A stretch of DNA of 19,107 bases from JBCCFX01 sp039029515 (GTDB lineage: Bacteria > Planctomycetota > Phycisphaerae > Phycisphaerales > SM1A02), in the NCBI GenBank assembly GCA_039029515.1, contig JBCCFX010000058.1, positions 1 to 19,107 on the forward strand, in the 5' to 3' direction. A program made the translations under genes and the position numbers. Below are positions 1 through 6,590 of the stretch, in pieces (position 1 is the stretch's first letter; every line of letters begins with the position of its first letter). Below the pieces are notes generated by a model, which ran no database searches, had not been told where the DNA came from, and was given only the letters and a program-made list of their open reading frames with translations.

Positions 1-258
1 ACGCTCGCCACCTCCGAGCAGGGACCGCAGCTGAAGGAGCTGCTCGACGGGGGGCTGAAGTCCGACGATCGGCTCGACGCCATCGCTATCGTGCGGGATG
101 GCCCCGGCGTCGACTCGGCCTATGCCGTGGCCGAGGGATTCGTGGCCGAGGCCAGGGCGCAGCTCGACGGCGTGAGCGCCAACGCTGCGGCCGAGGCGAT
201 GGCCGACACGGCCCAACACCTACTCGACTCGGTCAGGGAGTTGCGCCCGACCGGGTGA
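1..258 (+). CDS. Polyprenyl (isoprenoid) diphosphate synthase, C-terminal end only
   Basis: The frame is open from the first base to a TGA at 256-258 and gives 85 residues, so the gene begins outside the window. The visible part is an all-helical tail with a segment around residues 41-75 (YAVAEGFVAEARAQL then a helix ending near the stop) that resembles the last helices of trans-isoprenyl diphosphate synthases, where an Ala/Glu-rich helix precedes a short C-terminal helix. Those enzymes condense isopentenyl diphosphate with allylic diphosphates to make quinone or carotenoid side chains in the cytoplasm. The Asp-rich catalytic motifs lie upstream and cannot be seen, so the assignment rests on tail resemblance alone. 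The stop codon overlaps the GTG start of the next reading frame by 4 bp. Confidence 0.5.
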   Translation, partial: TLATSEQGPQLKELLDGGLKSDDRLDAIAIVRDGPGVDSAYAVAEGFVAEARAQLDGVSANAAAEAMADTAQHLLDSVRELRPTG

Positions 259-1094
259 GCCGCGGCAGAACCGCCAAGAAGGAACGCAAGCTCCATAAGG
301 CGAAACCGCAACGTCGGCTGACATTGTGCGCACTCGTGATCCTTGTCGGTGCGTACGCGTTGCAGGTCACGCCCGGCGTGAAGCAGCGAGGCTGGGTGGC
401 GGCAGTGCCGGATGTGGTGTTGATTGCGTCACTGCCGTGGACAGCTGAATCAGGCACGCCAAACATGCAATGGATGTTACGCTTTGCCATATTTTCCGGC
501 GCAGGAAATGGAGCGCATCCATTCTGCTCCGAACTCGACATACGAATCAGTCGCGCGACAATCTCTCGATTCGAATTCAATCTGCTCGTGGAATTTGCTC
601 GCCTTGCAAATCAGCGCGACGCTCAAAACTTACGTTCATTTGCAATGACTGATTTCGCGCAACAGGGATCAACACACTACACGTTGTATCCGATCACCGC
701 ACGCCGCATAGAACGCGACGCAACAGTTGAATTCTGGTGTGATTCGACAGAACAACAGTACGTGACATTCGAAATCGTCGTCAGCGAGCACTTCCTACCG
801 TCGATGTGCGACATGACGCTTCACCATGCCGCAACAGGCGAATTGATCCCTGACCGAATGGATTCCCGCATGATCAACTATGGCAATCCAGATCCGGTCG
901 AATTCCTCGCGTGGATCTCGCGACGCACGAATTCGCTTCACACACTGCAATATGAAGAAGTCACTGAGCTTGAAGTACGGATAAGGCGTCGGCACGGTGA
1001 TGCGCCAGGCCCAACCATCTTCTCAAAGACGTACGAGATAGGTGACAGCGAGATTGGCTTGCGCTTTACGGATCCGCTTCGAACGTCGTCATGA
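255..1094 (+). CDS. N-terminally truncated zinc-ribbon membrane paralog (possible pseudogene)
   Basis: This 279-residue frame starts at GTG 255, overlapping the upstream stop as GTGA. Its first ~50 residues (GRTAKKERKL, KAKPQRR, a hydrophobic helix at about 21-38, then TPGVKQRGWVAAVPDVVLIA) match residues ~59-115 of the other five family members in this window. The first transmembrane helix and the CxxC/CxxC zinc ribbon are missing. Homology begins near base 262, directly after the synthase stop. It could still be translated by coupling to the upstream gene and would make a single-helix protein with an exported domain of about 230 residues, shorter than in its relatives. The C-terminal strand ending in LPVE-V seen in the minus-strand copies is absent, so the 3' end may also be altered. 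It shares PQRR and PDVVLIA with the copy at 1446-2565, placing both in one subfamily. Function is unknown. Confidence 0.5.
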   Translation: MSRGRTAKKERKLHKAKPQRRLTLCALVILVGAYALQVTPGVKQRGWVAAVPDVVLIASLPWTAESGTPNMQWMLRFAIFSGAGNGAHPFCSELDIRISRATISRFEFNLLVEFARLANQRDAQNLRSFAMTDFAQQGSTHYTLYPITARRIERDATVEFWCDSTEQQYVTFEIVVSEHFLPSMCDMTLHHAATGELIPDRMDSRMINYGNPDPVEFLAWISRRTNSLHTLQYEEVTELEVRIRRRHGDAPGPTIFSKTYEIGDSEIGLRFTDPLRTSS

Positions 1095-1124
1095 CGGCAC
1101 CGCGTGAACCGTGCATTGCGGATG

Positions 1125-1145
1125 CCACCCATCGCCCACAGCCCA
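1125..1145 (+). repeat. Short heptamer tandem repeat (3 units)
   Basis: Three 7-bp units each ending in CCCA (CCACCCA, TCGCCCA, CAGCCCA). Read on the other strand they are TGGGCTG, TGGGCGA and TGGGTGG, the same family as the larger arrays at 6390-6437 and 8476-8615. They abut the duplicated aldolase fragment with no spacer, so the repeat marks the fragment's edge. Confidence 0.5.
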
Positions 1146-1233
1146 CCATGCCGCCCGCACGCTTGTTGATCACCGCGGTGCGCACCGCCTGCTGGAAGTC
1201 GTTCTCACCCGAACCGCCGCCTGAGTTGATCAG
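1146..1233 (-). pseudogene. Duplicated fragment of the class I aldolase gene
   Basis: These 88 bp align without gaps to 2704-2791 inside the intact aldolase gene with four mismatches (84/88). Read on the minus strand the fragment encodes the stretch from LINSGGG to KRAGGM, about residues 296-324 of the enzyme. Three of the four differences are silent. The fourth gives Ile where the intact copy has Asn317. The fragment stops abruptly at both sides: against heptamer units on one side and a few bases from a REP pair on the other. It cannot encode a working protein. It is either a leftover of a tandem duplication or a piece of a former second aldolase gene. Confidence 0.85.
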
Positions 1234-1237
1234 AATC

Positions 1238-1309
1238 GTAGGGCGGATTTACCAATCCGCCGGTGATACATCGGAGGATCATCCACTGCGGACAGGTATG
1301 TCCGCCAAC
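1238..1309. repeat. Paired REP element (BIME-like), copy 1
   Basis: GTAG at 1238-1241 is followed by a hairpin with stem GGCGGATT/AATCCGCC (1242-1249, 1254-1261) and loop TACC. After a spacer comes a second hairpin in opposite orientation: stem GCGGACA/TGTCCGC (1288-1294, 1299-1305) and loop GGTA. In this copy the outer foot of the second hairpin, CTAC in the other copies, has decayed to AACA and the first stem pair is lost. Copies 2 and 3 lie at 6438-6510 and 8621-8692. Confidence 0.85.
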
Positions 1310-1393
1310 AAACGTGCATCAGAGCACCGCAGCCGAATGGGTCAATCCGTTCTCCGATCTCTGCCTGTCCTTTCGAATAGACGTACGGAAGAT

Positions 1394-1399
1394 TATGAT
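1394..1399 (+). promoter_or_regulatory. Possible -10 box upstream of the frameshifted paralog
   Basis: TATGAT (5/6 to TATAAT) lies 46 bp before the ATG at 1446. The -35 region at normal spacing (TTTCGA at 1371-1376) is poor. A purine-rich stretch AGGGGG ending about 7 bases before the ATG can serve as the ribosome binding site. Weak evidence. Confidence 0.25.
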
Positions 1400-1445
1400 T
1401 GGTCCGCTCTTGTGGCTTCCGTCGCAGTCTGACAGGGGGTGTGCC

Positions 1446-2565
1446 ATGGATACTGTCGTGCTGCTCAGATCGCTTGCGATGCTGCTGATGATCATCGGAG
1501 CGTCCACGTTCGCGTTCGCGGTCTTCTTCAACCGAATTCAACGAGTGTGGAAGAAACAGCGACGCTGTCCGAAGTGCTGGTTTGACATGTCGAAGTCGCC
1601 GGGATTGACGTGCGGCGAGTGCGGTAGGACTGTGCGCAAGGAACGCAGACTTTGTCAAGGCAAAGCCGCAACGCAGATTGGCGATCCTCGGCCTGCTGGT
1701 GATTGTCGGCGGCTATGCGATCCTCGTTCAGGATGGTGTCCGCCAACGCGGCTGGGCGGCAGCCGTTCCGGATGTGGTGCTGATTGCGACGGCGCGACAG
1801 ACCGCGGACCTGTACCAGCTCAGCTTCCTGACGACGATGCCAAACGTCGTTCAGAGCGATCTCGATCGGGGCGATCGGTGGCGAGCATCGTGGTCTGGGG
1901 AACTCTCGCGTCGAGTCGAAACCGAAGCGTTGAGCGACCGTGAGCTCTCGTGGCTCAGCCGGATTGCTTACAACTGGCTCGAAGAGGATGAACTGACGAA
2001 TCCGACCAGACTCGAACAGATGCAACTCGTCGCGTCGTTGATTCCATTCGATAATAAGACCGATGCCGGCGAAACCATTCGGTCCGAAGACATTGGCGCG
2101 GACGCGCGCAAGTTCTCCCGCTTCGTGTGGGCCATGATCATCGTCCAGAAGGCTCACGAATACAGCCTGCTCGATAATGAAGCCACGAACAACTTCGACA
2201 CACAATCCAAAGTCGCGATCGTCGCCATCGCCGATGTGCGTAGTCGAAGTCAAGCCTCCGTCAGAATTCGTCTCGATTACTGGGTGCTTTCACGGGACGT
2301 CAGACTTCGGGTCTACGACTACCACGCCGCGAAGTGGCTGCCAACGGCGAATGAATTTCTTGGCGAAGACGACGAGGCGAACCTGAAACTCAGTTTCGAT
2401 CCTGACAATCGCAAGGAGGTCAACGCGTTCATTGCGATCGACCGATACCTTGCCGATGCATCAACGGTGCCTCTCTTTGCCCGCGATGTGACACTCACTG
2501 TGTCGGACAGACCGGCCGTTGAGAAGTTTGAACTGCTTGACTGCTGCGATCCCGAGCCGCAGTAA
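1446..2565 (+). pseudogene. Zinc-ribbon membrane paralog broken by a +1 frameshift
   Basis: The gene starts at ATG 1446 behind a G-rich ribosome binding site. It encodes a TM helix (about residues 5-28), then CPKC at 41-44 and CGEC at 56-59, the zinc-ribbon cysteines of this family. After RKERRL the frame goes wrong. Compared with its relatives, one base is inserted within 1651-1656 (TTTGTC, where a 5-base equivalent is expected). Reading continues in the +1 frame from about 1656: the basic linker, a second TM helix (LAILGLLVIVGGYAIL), the family motif RGWAAAVPDVVLIA and an exported domain of about 260 residues to TAA 2565. Both halves remain otherwise intact, so the lesion is recent, is a sequencing error, or is bypassed by slippage. 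The C-terminal part differs strongly from the other copies. Function unknown. Confidence 0.75.
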
Positions 2566-2577
2566 ACCGCCCGACTA

Positions 2578-2598
2578 CTCATGGCTGATGGCTTCTCT
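2578..2598 (+). repeat. Heptamer remnant between convergent genes
   Basis: CTCATGG, CTGATGG and CTTCTCT occupy most of the 31-bp gap between the frameshifted paralog and the aldolase stop codon. The same units (CTCATGG repeated, then CTTCT) occur at 6511-6552, so I read this as a decayed heptamer array. Confidence 0.4.
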
Positions 2599-3676
2599 AC
2601 GCAATCGTCACGTTCGAATCCAGATACACATCCTGAATCGCGTTCAGCAACTGCACGCCTTCGTTCATCGGGCGCTGGAATGCCTTCCGGCCGGAGATCA
2701 GTCCCATGCCGCCGGCCCGCTTGTTGTTCACCGCGGTGCGCACCGCCTGCTGGAAGTCGTTCTCACCGGAACCGCCGCCTGAGTTGATCAGGCCCGCGCG
2801 ACCCATGTAGCAGTTGATGACCTGGTACCGGCAGAGATCGATCGGGTGATCGCTGCACAGATCAGTGTACATCCGCTCATCCAGCTTGCCGTACGACGAT
2901 GACCCCATGTTCATCGCCTTGTAGCCACCGTTCAGTTCCGGCTGCTTCTGCTTGATGATGTCCGCCTGAATCGTCACGCCGATGTGGTTCGCCTGCGCGG
3001 TCATATCTGAACTGGTGTGATAGTCGGTGCCATCTACCTTGAACCCGCTGTTGCGGAGGTAACACCACAGGACAGTCGCCATACCAAGCTCGTGCGCGAG
3101 CTGGAACGCTTCGGCGACTTCCTGAATCTGGCGGTTGGATTCATCACTGCCGAAGTAGATCGTTGCGCCGACCGCAGCCGCGCCGAGATTCCATGCTTCC
3201 TGCACGTTACCGAACATGATCTGATCGAACTGGTTCGGATGCGTCAGCAATTGGTTGTGATTGATCTTGACGATGAACGGAATCTTGTGCGCGTAGCGGC
3301 GCGATACGGAACCGAGCGCACCGAACGTCGTTGCGACTGCGTTGCATCCGCCTTCGATCGCGAGCTTGATGATGTTCTCGCCGTCAAAGTAGATCGGGTT
3401 CTTCGCAAACGAAGCGCCGCCGGAATGCTCGATGCCCTGATCGACCGGCAGGATCGACACGTAGCCGGTGTTGGCGAGCCGACCGTTGCCGAGAATCGAC
3501 TGCAGGTTCCGAAGCACCTGCGCGTTGCGATCGGATGGCTCGAAGATGCGCGAGACGAAGTCCGGCCCGGGCAGGTGAAGATGCTCACGGTCAACCTTGG
3601 CCTGATAGCTGAGGAGGTTGTCGGCATCGTTGCCGAGGTAGCTTTCGATCGTTGCGTTCGCGGACATGGTGGTCAT
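2597..3676 (-). CDS. fbaB: Class I fructose-bisphosphate aldolase (FbaB/DhnA type)
   Basis: This cytoplasmic enzyme of glycolysis and gluconeogenesis reversibly cleaves fructose 1,6-bisphosphate to dihydroxyacetone phosphate and glyceraldehyde 3-phosphate through a Schiff-base lysine. The 359-residue product matches the usual length (E. coli FbaB about 350). Visible landmarks are LPVDQGIEHS (76-85), NHNQ (139-142), GATIYFGS (170-177), ADIIK with the probable Schiff-base Lys242, NGGYKAMNMG (249-258), MGRAGLINSGG (291-301) and the phosphate-binding GGMGLISGRKAF (322-333), then the typical ending VYLDS-TIA. I chose ATG 3676 (MTTMSANATIE) because AGGA lies about 10 bases upstream; the frame is open further out but that extension has no family similarity. 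MSANATIE at 3667 is an alternative. Asn317 replaces an Ile found in the duplicated fragment at 1146-1233. Confidence 0.95.
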   Translation of the reverse strand: MTTMSANATIESYLGNDADNLLSYQAKVDREHLHLPGPDFVSRIFEPSDRNAQVLRNLQSILGNGRLANTGYVSILPVDQGIEHSGGASFAKNPIYFDGENIIKLAIEGGCNAVATTFGALGSVSRRYAHKIPFIVKINHNQLLTHPNQFDQIMFGNVQEAWNLGAAAVGATIYFGSDESNRQIQEVAEAFQLAHELGMATVLWCYLRNSGFKVDGTDYHTSSDMTAQANHIGVTIQADIIKQKQPELNGGYKAMNMGSSSYGKLDERMYTDLCSDHPIDLCRYQVINCYMGRAGLINSGGGSGENDFQQAVRTAVNNKRAGGMGLISGRKAFQRPMNEGVQLLNAIQDVYLDSNVTIA

Positions 3677-3695
3677 CGCCTGCTCTTCCTGTACG

Positions 3696-3718
3696 GTCCG
3701 AAAACCGGTGCGCCGGTT
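3696..3718 (-). promoter_or_regulatory. Small hairpin in the aldolase leader
   Basis: On the minus strand AACCGG-CGCA-CCGGTT (3718-3703) forms a 6-bp hairpin directly followed by TTCGG, about 27 bases before the aldolase start. It resembles a very short attenuator but has no proper U-tract. Confidence 0.2.
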
Positions 3719-3894
3719 CTGCGGCCTCTGATCTTTGTTGCCTATCCCCGCCAGATCACCCGCTTTCACAGCGATTCTTCGCGTGTGAAGACTCAACTCG
3801 GCGCTCTTGCGTGACGACGCGTAGGATAACCGGCGGCGGGTCGTCGGGGGAGTGTTCTTCCCGATGAATCCGTGCCCCAAGGGGATGGGAGACG

Positions 3895-4770
3895 ATGCGT
3901 ACCATCGGCAAGGCGATCGCGTGGGTTATCGGGTTCATCATGCGTCTGGTGATGATCCTTGTGCTTCCGCTGCTCATTATCGTTGCGGTCATGGCGGTTA
4001 CCGAAGTCGCCGACCGGCAGACGCAGTTGCGCCAGCACTTCGATACTAAGGTTGAATACGAGACCGCGATGCGAAATCTCGATCTCGGCCCGAACGGCGG
4101 ACCCACGCCGACGCTGTACGCCAACCTCCGAGAAGCGCAGGACGACCTTCAGCGCGCACGCATCGATGTGCACGCCGGCAATGCCGAAGCGTGGACCAAC
4201 CTCGTTGACACCTGGGACGCATGGCGCGATGCCGGCACGACGCAGGCACGACGCTCTGCTGATCCGGATCAACCCAGCGAAGCATCCGCGTTCGGCACCA
4301 TGATCACCGCCGCTGGTCGTCTGCCGCAGGGACTTTCGACTGACGTGCTGCTCGTCATCGGTACGATCGCGAGCGCCACGTTCGGCGCGCTCCTCGCCGG
4401 CTTCCGCCGTGATGATCTGCACTACCTGCATCATCTGCTGCTTGGCGTGGGCGCTGGATTCCTGATCTATCTGCTCGTCCGCGGCGGTCGCAGCGTGCTC
4501 TTTATCGAATATCAGAGCGGTGCGACGGAACTCAATGCGTTCAGCGTCCTGTTGCTTGGGCTCATCGGTGGCTTGTTCGCGGATGCACTGTTCAGCATGA
4601 TGGTGCCGAAGCGCAACGGGACGATTCTCGAACGCCCGCGAAAGAAGTCACGTCGTCAACGGAAGCAGGAACAGCCGACGGTCATCGTGCAGCAGGCACC
4701 TGTACCAGTTCCGGCGGAAACCGCGCCGGCATTGCCGAAGGGTGACATTCCGTTGTCGGATGATCGCTGA
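3895..4770 (+). CDS. Four-helix membrane protein of unknown function
   Basis: I do not recognise this 291-residue protein. It has a long N-terminal hydrophobic helix (about 8-35) with no signal-peptidase-like site, and an exported or soluble helical segment (36-148) rich in Glu, Gln, Arg and Ala that could form a coiled coil. Three more helices follow (about 150-170, 178-196 and 214-237). A strongly basic stretch (238-258, RPRKKSRRQRKQ) comes next, then a Pro/Val/Ala-rich tail. By the positive-inside rule the basic tail is cytoplasmic. The ATG has GGGAGA 3-8 bases upstream, supporting this start. It diverges from the aldolase gene across about 218 bp and converges on the gamma-glutamyltransferase gene with a 12-bp gap. 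Nothing in the context suggests a role. Confidence 0.8.
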   Translation: MRTIGKAIAWVIGFIMRLVMILVLPLLIIVAVMAVTEVADRQTQLRQHFDTKVEYETAMRNLDLGPNGGPTPTLYANLREAQDDLQRARIDVHAGNAEAWTNLVDTWDAWRDAGTTQARRSADPDQPSEASAFGTMITAAGRLPQGLSTDVLLVIGTIASATFGALLAGFRRDDLHYLHHLLLGVGAGFLIYLLVRGGRSVLFIEYQSGATELNAFSVLLLGLIGGLFADALFSMMVPKRNGTILERPRKKSRRQRKQEQPTVIVQQAPVPVPAETAPALPKGDIPLSDDR

Positions 4771-4785
4771 CGCTCGCTGCGATCA
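4761..4785. terminator. Possible bidirectional terminator hairpin
   Basis: TGATCGC (4761-4767) and GCGATCA (4779-4785) can form a 7-bp stem over an 11-nt loop, exactly between the convergent stop codons and overlapping both gene ends. There is no T-tract on either side, so intrinsic termination would be weak. Confidence 0.35.
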
Positions 4786-6366
4786 GTAACCGACCGCCTG
4801 ACCATCCGCACGACCATCGCTCGCGGCGACATAGCCATCCTCGAGTCGATAGATCGCCTGACCGCGACCATGTGACACCGTGCGCGCCCGTGCGCGCCTG
4901 ACGTCGTGGCCCATGGCGCTGAGCGCGTCGTAGACATCGTCAGCGAAGCCGGGCTCGATGGTGATCTCCATGCCGTCGCCGACCTGCCAGCGCGGCGCAT
5001 CGATCGCCGCCTGCGGATTTTGATCGTAATCCGCCATGCGCACCACGACCTGCGCGTGACCTTGCGGCTGCATGTATCCACCCATCACGCCGAAGCTCAT
5101 CACCGGCTGACCATCTTTGGTCACGAAGCCCGGAATGATCGTGTGGTACGGACGCTTCGACGGACCGAGCTCGTTCGGATGACCACGTTCCAGCGTGAAG
5201 CAACAGCCACGGTTCTGCAACGCGATGCCGGTGCCCGGCACGACGATGCCCGAGCCGAAGCCGGTGTAATTCGACTGGATATACGACACCATGTTGCCTT
5301 CATCATCCGCGGCGGTGAGGTAGATCGTGCCGCCGGGTTTCGGCGTCCCGTGCTTCGGATCGATGGCGCGAGCGGGGTCAATCTCGGCCGCGCGTGCGCG
5401 GAGGTACGCATCGTCGAGCAAGTCCTCCACGGTGGTGTTCGTCATGAAGTCGATGTCCGCGATGTACCGATGACCATCGGCAAACGCGAGCTTCATCGCT
5501 TCGATCTGCAGGTGCAATCCTTCGGGCGAATCAACGCCGTGCTTCTTCACATCGAGATGACGAAGCATGCCCAGCGCGATCAGCGCCACGAGTCCCTGAC
5601 CATTCGGCGGAATCTCATTGAGCGTCCAGCCGTTGTAGTCGACGCTGATCGGTCGAACCCATTCGGCTTCATGCTGCGCGAGATCCGCTTCGGTCATCGC
5701 CCCACCGCCCGCGCGAGATGCTTCGGCGATTCGGCTTGCGAGCGCACCTCGGTAGAACGATTCGCCTTGCGTTGATGCGATGTCCTCCAGCGTGACCGCG
5801 TGATCTTCGCTGCGAAACTGCTCACCCACGCGCGGCGCACGGCCATCGGGTGCGAACGTGTTCTGCCAGGCGGTCATTCCGTCATAGGCACGCGATCCTC
5901 GGTTCCAGTAGTACGCGGTCTGCGGTGAGACGAGGAAGCCATCGCGGGCGTAGCGTACGGCGGGTTGGAAGAGCTGATCGAATGGAAGGCGACCGAATTG
6001 CTTGGAGAGCATGGTCCAGCCGGACACACAGCCCGGCACGGTGATGCCATCCCAACCACGTCGGGAGATCTCAGTCTTGTCGTCGTATGACTCGCGCGTC
6101 ATGTTGGCCGGCGAACGGCCGGAGGCGTTCATGCCATGCAGTCCGCCTCCTGCCCAGACGAGGGCAAACGCATCGGAACCGATGCCATTGCTCGTCGGTT
6201 CGACCACGGTAAGCGCGATCGCCGTGGCGATGGCGGCGTCAATCGCGTTGCCGCCGGCTCGAAGCATGTCGAGACCGGCTTGGGCGGCGAGTGGTTGCGA
6301 TGTCGCAACGACGTTGCGTGCGAACACGGGCATGCGCTGCGACGGATACGGGAATGTCCAGTCCAT
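4783..6366 (-). CDS. Gamma-glutamyltransferase-like proenzyme (YwrD type)
   Basis: This N-terminal-nucleophile hydrolase family self-cleaves and then hydrolyses or transfers gamma-glutamyl groups, for example from glutathione. The 527 residues fit the YwrD branch. Seen in order: ATSQPLAAQAGLDMLRAGGNAIDAAIA (21-47, the N-terminal family signature), VEPTSNGIG (55-63), GITVPGCVSGW (108-117), LNEIPPNGQG (249-258), and the autocleavage site GGTIYL with Thr347 as likely nucleophile. DEGNMVSYIQSNY and the substrate-binding GTGIALQNRG (378-387) follow. The usual Thr-Thr-His at the nucleophile is Thr-Ile-Tyr here, as I recall for YwrD-like proteins. No signal peptide is visible, so it is probably cytoplasmic, unlike classical exported GGT. 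The ATG has no Shine-Dalgarno sequence but has TACACT six bases upstream (see promoter). Met12 is an alternative start. Confidence 0.9.
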   Translation of the reverse strand: MDWTFPYPSQRMPVFARNVVATSQPLAAQAGLDMLRAGGNAIDAAIATAIALTVVEPTSNGIGSDAFALVWAGGGLHGMNASGRSPANMTRESYDDKTEISRRGWDGITVPGCVSGWTMLSKQFGRLPFDQLFQPAVRYARDGFLVSPQTAYYWNRGSRAYDGMTAWQNTFAPDGRAPRVGEQFRSEDHAVTLEDIASTQGESFYRGALASRIAEASRAGGGAMTEADLAQHEAEWVRPISVDYNGWTLNEIPPNGQGLVALIALGMLRHLDVKKHGVDSPEGLHLQIEAMKLAFADGHRYIADIDFMTNTTVEDLLDDAYLRARAAEIDPARAIDPKHGTPKPGGTIYLTAADDEGNMVSYIQSNYTGFGSGIVVPGTGIALQNRGCCFTLERGHPNELGPSKRPYHTIIPGFVTKDGQPVMSFGVMGGYMQPQGHAQVVVRMADYDQNPQAAIDAPRWQVGDGMEITIEPGFADDVYDALSAMGHDVRRARARTVSHGRGQAIYRLEDGYVAASDGRADGQAVGY

Positions 6367-6372
6367 GAAGGA

Positions 6373-6401
6373 AGTGTAGCGGAGCGGCTATGGGCTGTGA
6401 G
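6373..6401 (-). promoter_or_regulatory. Possible leaderless promoter of the gamma-glutamyltransferase gene
   Basis: On the minus strand CTCACA (6401-6396), a 17-bp spacer and TACACT (6378-6373) precede the ATG by exactly six bases. With a normal -10 distance the transcript would begin at or next to the start codon. No ribosome binding site is present. Confidence 0.4.
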
Positions 6402-6437
6402 CGATGGGCTGTGAGCGATGGGCTGTGGGCGGGAGCT
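6390..6437 (+). repeat. Heptamer tandem repeat left of REP pair 2
   Basis: Units of 7 bp: ATGGGCT and GTGAGCG alternate, then GTGGGCG and GGAGCTG, nearly seven units directly abutting the GTAG of the REP pair. The array lies just upstream of the gamma-glutamyltransferase start. Confidence 0.7.
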
Positions 6438-6510
6438 GTAGGGCGGATTTACCAATCCGCCGGCGTTCCGCTGATGTGTTGTCAATGGCGGACAGGTATG
6501 TCCGCCCTAC
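6438..6510. repeat. Paired REP element (BIME-like), copy 2 (intact)
   Basis: The best preserved copy. GTAG 6438-6441, stem GGCGGATT (6442-6449), loop TACC, stem AATCCGCC (6454-6461), a 25-bp spacer, stem GGCGGACA (6487-6494), loop GGTA, stem TGTCCGCC (6499-6506) and CTAC 6507-6510. Read outward-in from each GTAG foot, both halves have the same loop TACC and the same stem except for the two innermost pairs (TT/AA against CA/TG), which differ but still pair. Confidence 0.9.
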
Positions 6511-6552
6511 TGCCTCCCTCCCTCATCCCTCATGGCTCATGGCTCATGGCTT
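6511..6552 (+). repeat. Heptamer tandem repeat right of REP pair 2
   Basis: Six 7-bp units: TGCCTCC, CTCCCTC, ATCCCTC, ATGGCTC, ATGGCTC, ATGGCTT. The sequence differs from the left flank but the period is the same, and it abuts the CTAC foot of the REP pair without a gap. Confidence 0.7.
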
Positions 6553-6590
6553 CTTAAACACAAGAGACCTCCGCGTTGGCAGAGGTCTCT
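6552..6590 (-). terminator. Rho-independent terminator reading leftward
   Basis: Stem AGAGACCTC (6590-6582 on the minus strand) pairs perfectly over 9 bp with GAGGTCTCT (6571-6563), with a 10-nt loop, followed on the minus strand by TTGTGTTT. It would end a leftward transcript coming from 6600-7280 or from mnmA, whose stop codon is about 700 bp away. Confidence 0.6.
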
